DNA of 12,321 nt from Flavobacteriales bacterium (GTDB lineage Bacteria > Bacteroidota > Bacteroidia > Flavobacteriales > BACL11). Each line of letters starts with the position of its first letter. Within the stretch, counting starts at the first letter, position 1. Under the pieces are notes generated by a model. It searched no databases. It worked only from the letters and a program-made list of their open reading frames with translations, and was not told the origin of the DNA. The stretch covers positions 1 through 12,321 of the forward strand of contig JABHQB010000062.1 in NCBI GenBank assembly GCA_018695965.1, given 5' to 3'. The position numbers were made by a program, and so were the translations under genes. This document shows, one piece after another, positions 6,227 through 12,321 of the stretch.

Positions 6227-7489
6227 ATGATTCTATTAAAAAACTTTACAATCCGTTTACTTTTTATATCTGTATTATCTTCTTTGTGTTTTGTTTCTAT
6301 ATCTCAAGATGTAGCAGAAGGAGAACAGATTTTCAAGAATGTATGTAAAGCTTGTCATAATTTACCTGGAGGAGGGATGTCAACAGGACCAGATTTAAAA
6401 GATGTTTTAAATTCTGAAAAATTTGTAAATCAAGAGGATCGAACAGAAACATTTATTAAATATGTGCAAAATCCTTTAACACTTGGTGTGGCCGCTATGC
6501 CAGCTCAAGATTTAGATGATACCCAAGTTTTATCTGTACTAGAATTTATTAATACTTATGTTCCTGAAGAGAAAGAAGTATCTTCAAATGAAGAAATAGT
6601 GGTAGTAGATGAAATGAGTTCAGTAAATATTTTGATTATTATATCTATTGTTTTTATTATATTAATTATTGCTTTAATTTCAATTAAAAATACACTTAAA
6701 AAGATTCAAAATCAGAAAACTGAAACTATTTCAGAATCAATAATTAATTTTTGCAAAGTATATTGGGCAAATTCTAAGGCGGTACTTATATCAGCTTTTA
6801 TTCTATTTATTTTTGTATTAAAGATTGTTTTTGATACAATGATGGGAATTGGTGTAGTTGAGGGATATCAGCCAGATCAACCAATTCAATTTTCTCATAA
6901 AATTCATGCTGGAGTTAATGGTATAGATTGTAATTACTGTCACTCTTCAGCTAGAAATAGTAAAACTGCATCAGTTCCTTCTGCAGATCTTTGCATGAAT
7001 TGCCATACACAGATTAAAACTGGAACAATTACTGGTGAAACAGAGATAAATAAAATATATGATGCAGTAGGTTTTAACCCAGAAACAGGAAAATACATTG
7101 AAGATTACCAGCAGAAACCTATTGAATGGGTTAGAGTACACAGTTTGCCAGACTTAACTTATTTTAATCATTCTCAGCATGTTAATGTCGCAGGTTTAGA
7201 GTGTCAGCAATGTCATGGTAATGTGGAAGAAAAAACTGTAGGTCAAGTAGCTTTTAAAGATGAATTAAATAAGGTTCAGAAAAATCAAGATGAAGGAATT
7301 AAGTTTAAACATCCAACATTAACAATGGGATGGTGTATTGATTGTCACAGAACAAAGGAGATTGACATGGAAAGTAACGAGTATTATGCTGACATGCATG
7401 AAAAATTAAAATCAGATCCAAAATATCAAGATAAGAAAATCACGCCAGCTTTGATTGGAGGAATGGAGTGTGGTAAATGCCACTATTAA
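6227..7489 (+). CDS. actA: Alternative complex III subunit ActA, multiheme cytochrome c
   Basis: The 420-residue protein carries six CXXCH heme c motifs. After a signal peptide (about 1-26, SIS|QD) comes a small cytochrome c domain with CKACH at 40-44 and a likely distal Met91 in an A-M-P context. Two membrane helices follow (about 133-153 and 185-203). The periplasmic multiheme domain has CNYCH 235-239, CMNCH 256-260, CQQCH 326-330, CIDCH 370-374 and CGKCH 415-419, with one residue left before the stop. Non-motif His residues (for example 224, 227, 305, 315, 318, 362) are candidate distal ligands. By family knowledge ActA carries electrons from the ActB iron-sulfur clusters toward cytochrome c or an attached oxidase. 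The N-terminal monoheme domain is additional to the pentaheme core described for Rhodothermus ActA; I believe it is common in Flavobacteriia. First gene of the operon; 28 nt to actB. Confidence 0.93.
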   Translation: MILLKNFTIRLLFISVLSSLCFVSISQDVAEGEQIFKNVCKACHNLPGGGMSTGPDLKDVLNSEKFVNQEDRTETFIKYVQNPLTLGVAAMPAQDLDDTQVLSVLEFINTYVPEEKEVSSNEEIVVVDEMSSVNILIIISIVFIILIIALISIKNTLKKIQNQKTETISESIINFCKVYWANSKAVLISAFILFIFVLKIVFDTMMGIGVVEGYQPDQPIQFSHKIHAGVNGIDCNYCHSSARNSKTASVPSADLCMNCHTQIKTGTITGETEINKIYDAVGFNPETGKYIEDYQQKPIEWVRVHSLPDLTYFNHSQHVNVAGLECQQCHGNVEEKTVGQVAFKDELNKVQKNQDEGIKFKHPTLTMGWCIDCHRTKEIDMESNEYYADMHEKLKSDPKYQDKKITPALIGGMECGKCHY

Positions 7490-7517
7490 TTATAAAGATT
7501 ATAATTTCTATATAAAT

Positions 7518-10500
7518 ATGATAAAAGCAAAAAAATATTGGAAAGGTTTAGCGGAACTAAATAACGATCCTATAGTTGAGAAATTAGCGCAAAATGAATT
7601 TGTTGAAGATATTCCTGTTGATGATTTTTTAGGAGATTCGGATTTAGGTAGTGGATCTACTTCTCGTAGAGATTTTCTAAAGTTTTTAGGGTTTTCTACA
7701 GCTGCTGCTACCTTAGCTGCTTGTGAAGCTCCTGTAAATAAAGTAATTCCTTATGTTGTAAAACCTGATGAAATTATCCCAGGTGTTGCGAATTATTACG
7801 CTTCTACTATTTATGATGGTCATGACTTTGCATCAGTTTTAGTAAAAACTAGAGAAGGTAGACCAATTAAAATAGAGCCAAATAAAACTGCTACAAATGC
7901 AAGAGTTCAGGCTTCTGTACTCTCAATGTATGACTCAGCAAGATTAAAGAATCCAATGAAAGGAAAAGTAGATACAGATTGGGAAACGATAGATGCTGAT
8001 ATTATATCAAAATTAGAAAAAATTTCTACTGATAAAGGAAAGAATATTGCACTTCTAACTTCTACTATTATTAGCCCATCTACAGAAAAATTAATTTCTG
8101 GGTTTTCTGAAAAATATGGAAATGTAAGACACGTACAAATGGATACAATTTCGCATCATGGAATGTTAGAAGCAAATAAATCTACTTTTGGAGTGAGAGC
8201 GTTGCCTACTTATCATTTTGATAAGGCGGATGTTATAGTTTCTTTTGGAGCGGACTTTTTAGGAAACTGGGGAAGTACGGATTATGCAACTGATTATGCT
8301 AATGGAAGAAATCCAAATAAAAAAATGTCGAAACATTATCAAATAGAATCGACATTAACTTTAACAGGTTCAAATGCAGATGAAAGAATTCCTATTAAAC
8401 CATCAGAACAAGCAGGTCTATTATATAGTTTATACAATGATTTAAATGGTGTTGGTACAGCTGACTCTAGAATTTCTAAAATAGTTGAAGCTCTTAAATC
8501 AGTAAATTCATCCATTGTAGTTTGTAATAGTAATGATAAAGATGTTCAATTATTAGTTAATTCGATTAATAAGAAATTAGGTAATTATAAAATCACAATC
8601 GATATCTCAAATCCTTCTTATTTAAGAAAAGGAAATGATGATGATGTTGCAAACTTAATTTCTGATATGAATATAGGGAATATTGATGCACTTATAACTT
8701 ATAATGTAAATCCTTCATACACATTAGTAAATGCTCATGATTTTAATACAGGACTTTCAAAAGTTGGAATGAAAGTATCTTCTTCATTGTATATGGATGA
8801 GACAGCAACAAAAATGGATTATGTTTGCCCTGATAATCATAACTTAGAAAGTTGGGGAGATGCAAATCCATCAAATGGAATTTACACTTTAATGCAACCA
8901 ACCATAAACCCTTTATTTAACGGAAGGCAATTCCAAGACTCATTACTTTCTTGGACTAATAATTCTAAAGAATATTATAATTATATTCAATCTCATTATA
9001 TGAATGATGATAAACACCTTGAACAACCAGGAATATCGTTAATTTCTGATGAGCCAGATTGGAATAAAAAACTACATGATGGTTATTTTATTACTGAAAA
9101 TAGAGAGGAATATAATTCAGATAATGAAATTTTCTCAGCTCCATATTTTCCTCTTTTATCTTCTGAAGATATTGAATTTGAAATTTCAGAAAAAATTTCA
9201 ATGGGAGATGGTTCACAGTCAAATAATCCATGGTTACAAGAATTACCGGACCCACTCTCAAGAGCGTGTTGGGATAATTATTTAACTATTTCAGCATCTA
9301 ATGCAAGAGATTTGGGTATAAAAAATTGGAACGTATCTAATGGAGCTTTAAATGGTAGTATGGTAAATATTACTGTAGATGGATATGAATTAAAAAATGT
9401 TCCTGTTATGATACAACCTGGCCAAGCAGTTGGAACTGTTTCCTTAGCAGTTGGTTATGGAAGAACTCATGCTGGAAAATGTGGAGGTGATGTAAGTGAA
9501 GGTGTTAAACCAATTGGGCATAATGCATATCCATTATCAAATGGAGGTGTTGCGAAAATAGAAGTTGTTGAAGGAACTCATGAGTTTGCAGCAACACAAT
9601 TACACCACACAATGATGGGCAGAGACATTGTAAAAGAAACTACTCTTGCAGAATATATTAAAAATCCTGCTTCAGGAAATCATACTGATTTATATCATAC
9701 TCATGATGGCAAGAAGAAGGCTTCAGAAGTTTCTCTTTGGGATGAGCACGATCATGAAACAGGGCATTTCTGGAACTTATCAATTGATTTAACAGCTTGT
9801 AATGGTTGTGCAGCCTGTGTTGTTTCTTGTCATGCAGAAAATAATGTCCCAGTAGTTGGAAAAGAAGAAGTTAGGAAATCTCGAGATATGCATTGGTTAC
9901 GAATTGACAGATATTTTTCTTCTGACATGACGAAAGAGAAATCAGAAAAAGAAAATATATCTGCAATTACTATGTATGCTGATATGGAGAATCCTTCAGA
10001 TTCCCCAGAAACAGTTTACCAGCCAGTAATGTGTCAGCATTGTAATCACGCACCATGTGAAACAGTTTGTCCAGTTGCGGCAACATCACATGGGATGGAG
10101 GGTCAGAATCATATGGCATACAACAGATGTGTAGGAACAAGATATTGTGCGAATAACTGTCCTTATAAAGTAAGAAGATTTAACTGGTTCCAGTATTCGG
10201 ATAACAATCAATTTGATTATAACATGAATGATGATTATGGTAAAATGGTATTAAATCCAGATGTTGTTGTTCGTTCTAGAGGAGTTATGGAAAAATGCAG
10301 TATGTGTATACAAAAAATACAAGAAATAAAACTTACCGCTAAGAAGGATGGAAAAAAAGTTGCTGATAAAGACGCTCAAACTGCTTGTTCATCAGTTTGT
10401 GCTACAAACGCAATTGTATTTGGAGACGCAAATGATGAATCACATAAGATTAATGAATTGAAGGAAGATTCTAGAAAATATGACTTATTAGACCATTTAA

Positions 10501-10550
10501 ATGTAGCTCCATCGGTATTTTATCAAACAAAAATTAGAAATAAAGCTTAA
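7518..10550 (+). CDS. actB: Alternative complex III subunit ActB, Tat-exported molybdopterin-oxidoreductase-like/iron-sulfur protein
   Basis: I place the start at 7518 (MIKAKKYWKGL), giving 1010 residues. An in-frame ATG at 7455 lies inside actA and adds 21 residues unlike the family. Residues 1-47 match the extended Tat leader of this family (YW-x-G-L near the start). The twin-arginine SRRDFLK follows at 49-55, then a hydrophobic stretch and LAAC at 66-69, so Tat export with lipidation of Cys69 is likely. Residues ~75-700 resemble a molybdopterin oxidoreductase; in ACIII this domain holds no Mo cofactor. The C-terminal part binds four Fe-S clusters: Cys 761/764/767/771, Cys 839/842/847/851, Cys 871/877/881 with Thr874 in the fourth position, and Cys 927/930/957/961. 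The Thr fits the [3Fe-4S] cluster reported for ActB. It passes electrons from the ActC quinol site to ActA hemes at the periplasmic face. Confidence 0.95.
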   Translation: MIKAKKYWKGLAELNNDPIVEKLAQNEFVEDIPVDDFLGDSDLGSGSTSRRDFLKFLGFSTAAATLAACEAPVNKVIPYVVKPDEIIPGVANYYASTIYDGHDFASVLVKTREGRPIKIEPNKTATNARVQASVLSMYDSARLKNPMKGKVDTDWETIDADIISKLEKISTDKGKNIALLTSTIISPSTEKLISGFSEKYGNVRHVQMDTISHHGMLEANKSTFGVRALPTYHFDKADVIVSFGADFLGNWGSTDYATDYANGRNPNKKMSKHYQIESTLTLTGSNADERIPIKPSEQAGLLYSLYNDLNGVGTADSRISKIVEALKSVNSSIVVCNSNDKDVQLLVNSINKKLGNYKITIDISNPSYLRKGNDDDVANLISDMNIGNIDALITYNVNPSYTLVNAHDFNTGLSKVGMKVSSSLYMDETATKMDYVCPDNHNLESWGDANPSNGIYTLMQPTINPLFNGRQFQDSLLSWTNNSKEYYNYIQSHYMNDDKHLEQPGISLISDEPDWNKKLHDGYFITENREEYNSDNEIFSAPYFPLLSSEDIEFEISEKISMGDGSQSNNPWLQELPDPLSRACWDNYLTISASNARDLGIKNWNVSNGALNGSMVNITVDGYELKNVPVMIQPGQAVGTVSLAVGYGRTHAGKCGGDVSEGVKPIGHNAYPLSNGGVAKIEVVEGTHEFAATQLHHTMMGRDIVKETTLAEYIKNPASGNHTDLYHTHDGKKKASEVSLWDEHDHETGHFWNLSIDLTACNGCAACVVSCHAENNVPVVGKEEVRKSRDMHWLRIDRYFSSDMTKEKSEKENISAITMYADMENPSDSPETVYQPVMCQHCNHAPCETVCPVAATSHGMEGQNHMAYNRCVGTRYCANNCPYKVRRFNWFQYSDNNQFDYNMNDDYGKMVLNPDVVVRSRGVMEKCSMCIQKIQEIKLTAKKDGKKVADKDAQTACSSVCATNAIVFGDANDESHKINELKEDSRKYDLLDHLNVAPSVFYQTKIRNKA

Positions 10551-10562
10551 TATATTTTAGAT

Positions 10563-11939
10563 ATGCAAAAAGAAGCAGAAATTAGAGATCCGTTAATTTT
10601 AGGTAATAAATCTTACCACGATATTACAAAAGATGTATCTCTTCCTGTAGAAGGAAAAGCAAACAAATATTGGTGGATTTTATTTTCACTTTCTGCTGCT
10701 TTAATGTTATGGGGATTTGCTTGTATGGCGTATACCATTGGAACAGGAATTGGAGTTTGGGGAAATAATAATACTGTAGGATGGGCATGGGATATTACCA
10801 ATTTTGTATGGTGGATTGGTATCGGACATGCTGGAACACTTATTTCAGCAGTACTTTTATTATTCCGTCAGAAATGGAGAATGTCAATTAACCGTTCTGC
10901 AGAAGCTATGACTATTTTTGGAGTTGCTCAAGCTGCTCTTTTCCCACTTATTCATATGGGAAGACCATGGCTTGCTTATTATGTATTCCCAATTCCAAAT
11001 CAGTTTGGATCACTTTGGGTAAACTTTAACTCCCCATTATTATGGGATGTATTTGCAATTTCAACTTATTTTTCGGTTTCAGTTGTATTCTGGTATATTG
11101 GATTAATTCCTGACTTTGCGATGATTAGAGATCGAATGAGTGCAAAAATTTCTCCAATGAGAAAGAAATTATATTCTTTGTTGTCTTTTGGATGGAGTGG
11201 TAAATCCAAACATTGGCAAAGATTTGAATTAGTGTCTTTAGTATTAGCTGGTTTAGCAACTCCTCTTGTGTTTTCTGTACACTCTATTGTATCTATGGAC
11301 TTTGCAACTTCAGTAATCCCAGGATGGCATACTACGATTTTCCCTCCATATTTTGTTTTAGGAGCTTTGTTTTCAGGATTTGCAATGGTAGAAACTCTTC
11401 TTATTATTATGAGAAAAGTTGTAAATCTAGAATCTTATATTACCATAAAACACATTGAATATATGAATGTGATTATTCTATTAACAGGATCACTTGTAGG
11501 TACTGCTTATATTACTGAGCTGTTTATGTCATGGTACTCTGGAGTTGAATTTGAACAATATGCATTTATAAATAGAGCAACAGGTCCTTATTGGTGGGCC
11601 TACGCGATTATGATGACATGTAATGTTCTAACACCACAATTATATTGGATCGGAGCAATTAGAAAAAGTTTTGTATGGACTTTTATTCTTTCTATTTTTG
11701 TAAATATTGGGATGTGGTTTGAACGATTTGTCATTATTGTTACCTCCCTACATAGAGATTACCTGCCATCTTCATGGACAATGTATTCTCCAACATTTGT
11801 AGATATTGGTATTTTCTTAGGAACAATTGGGTTCTTCTTTACATTGTTCCTATTATACTCTAGAACTTTCCCTGTAATTGCGCAGGCAGAACTTAAAACT
11901 ATTCTTAAATCTTCCGGTTCAGAATATAAAAATAAATAA
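10563..11939 (+). CDS. actC: Alternative complex III subunit ActC, NrfD-like quinol-binding membrane protein
   Basis: The 458-residue integral membrane protein belongs to the NrfD/PsrC family and has about ten hydrophobic helices, the first near 36-60. Motifs I associate with ActC include W-D-I-T-N-F-V-W-W (Asp77), GIGHAGT (His89), L-I-H-M-G-R-P-W (His131, Arg134) and the cytoplasmic D-F-A-M-I-R-D-R loop near 185. By family knowledge menaquinol is oxidised near the periplasmic end of the first four-helix bundle, next to the ActB iron-sulfur clusters, and polar residues within the bundles may form proton paths. The N-terminal ~33 residues are soluble and begin with the family-like R-D-P-L-I-L-G stretch. 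The start at 10563 follows actB by 12 nt with an AT-rich leader. The stop overlaps the actD start (TAATG), consistent with translational coupling. Confidence 0.95.
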   Translation: MQKEAEIRDPLILGNKSYHDITKDVSLPVEGKANKYWWILFSLSAALMLWGFACMAYTIGTGIGVWGNNNTVGWAWDITNFVWWIGIGHAGTLISAVLLLFRQKWRMSINRSAEAMTIFGVAQAALFPLIHMGRPWLAYYVFPIPNQFGSLWVNFNSPLLWDVFAISTYFSVSVVFWYIGLIPDFAMIRDRMSAKISPMRKKLYSLLSFGWSGKSKHWQRFELVSLVLAGLATPLVFSVHSIVSMDFATSVIPGWHTTIFPPYFVLGALFSGFAMVETLLIIMRKVVNLESYITIKHIEYMNVIILLTGSLVGTAYITELFMSWYSGVEFEQYAFINRATGPYWWAYAIMMTCNVLTPQLYWIGAIRKSFVWTFILSIFVNIGMWFERFVIIVTSLHRDYLPSSWTMYSPTFVDIGIFLGTIGFFFTLFLLYSRTFPVIAQAELKTILKSSGSEYKNK

Positions 11940-12321
11940 TGATGAATAATAAAACAACAATTTATGGGATTTTTGATGATGAAGAAATATTGCTTTCTTC
12001 AGTAAAGGAAATCCGTTCAAATGACATAAATATAAAAGAGGTTTATTCTCCATTTCCTATTCATGGTTTAGACACGGCACTTGGCCTAAAAGAAACAAGA
12101 TTGGGTATAGCGTCATTTATTTATGGTTGCATTGGATTATTATTTGCAGCAGTTTTAATTAATTATATTATGATTTGGAATTGGCCTCAAAATATTGGAG
12201 GGAAGCCTAACTGGACATTCTATCATAACATGCCAGCTTTTGTTCCAATTATGTTTGAATGTACAGTCATGTTTGCGGCACATTTAATGTCAATTACATA
12301 TTTAATTAGATGTGGACTATA
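11939..12321 (+). CDS. actD: Alternative complex III subunit ActD, DUF3341 (3' partial)
   Basis: An open frame of 127 codons runs off the right edge. Translated by hand, it starts MMNNKTTIYGIFDDEE, and the segment VYSPFPIHGLD at 35-45 is the signature of DUF3341/ActD. Two membrane helices follow (about 55-79 and 99-123), separated by a W-P-Q-N-I-G-G-K-P periplasmic loop that is also typical. By family knowledge ActD is a two-helix structural subunit packed against ActC. Two adjacent in-frame ATGs are possible starts: 11939, which shares one base with the actC stop (TAATG), and 11942. The family is usually about 170-190 residues, so roughly a third is missing. actE and actF should follow beyond the window. 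Confidence 0.93.
   Translation, partial: MMNNKTTIYGIFDDEEILLSSVKEIRSNDINIKEVYSPFPIHGLDTALGLKETRLGIASFIYGCIGLLFAAVLINYIMIWNWPQNIGGKPNWTFYHNMPAFVPIMFECTVMFAAHLMSITYLIRCGL

Noticed and set aside
9049..9285. Plus-strand alternative frame inside actB, and a minus-strand frame at 10613-10801 inside actC
   Set aside because: Both are shadows of conserved act coding sequence with no start context or recognisable domain.
7740..9620. Functional molybdenum site in ActB
   Set aside because: The domain is homologous to molybdopterin oxidoreductases, but by established knowledge of ACIII it does not bind the cofactor, and I see no convincing catalytic Cys/Sec ligand or N-terminal 4Fe-4S motif.
1..12321. 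Mobile element, defence system or secondary-metabolite cluster
   Set aside because: No transposase, integrase, nuclease, restriction-modification or synthase gene is present; base composition and codon use look even across the window by eye.

Overview
The window looks like chromosomal DNA from a low-GC member of the Bacteroidota, most likely Flavobacteriia/Flavobacteriales. Four things point that way. The first gene ends in a type IX secretion (T9SS) C-terminal sorting domain. The genes lack Shine-Dalgarno sequences and start after AT-rich leaders. TAnnTTTG-type -7 promoter elements sit where promoters are expected. The right half is an alternative complex III (act) operon in its Bacteroidota form. 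The assignment is inferred from gene content; no rRNA or tRNA gene is present.

Layout: (1) 2-1072, the 3' end of a secreted or surface protein made of Cys-containing fibronectin-III-like repeats plus a T9SS sorting domain, closed by a strong intrinsic terminator. (2) 1073-1352, a short spacer. It holds that terminator, a 37-codon reading frame that looks like the severed N-terminus of an MBOAT O-acyltransferase, a -7 promoter element and a GC-rich leader hairpin. (3) 1353-5641, the rimP-nusA-infB operon (30S maturation, transcription elongation/termination factor, initiation factor 2), with 8- and 12-nt gaps. (4) 5638-6063 on the minus strand, a small exported SPOR-domain protein whose stop codon overlaps that of infB. 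(5) 6064-6226, a divergent promoter region. (6) 6227 to the right edge, actA-actB-actC-actD. This encodes a multiheme cytochrome c, a Tat-exported molybdopterin-oxidoreductase-like/iron-sulfur subunit, an NrfD-like quinol-binding membrane subunit, and a DUF3341 membrane subunit cut by the window end. actE, actF and possibly oxidase genes would be expected beyond the right edge.

How the parts work together: the left operon supplies core transcription and translation factors. The right operon builds a quinol-oxidising respiratory complex that replaces cytochrome bc1: ActC oxidises menaquinol, and electrons pass through the Fe-S clusters of ActB and the hemes of ActA toward a terminal oxidase. 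The SPOR protein probably acts at the cell wall, and nothing in its sequence ties it to respiration.

I do not see a previously undescribed system here. Most of the window is conserved housekeeping and respiratory DNA. The points most worth a second look are the MBOAT remnant, the rimP leader hairpin, the terminator-less convergent junction of infB with the SPOR gene, and the architecture of ActA and ActB.
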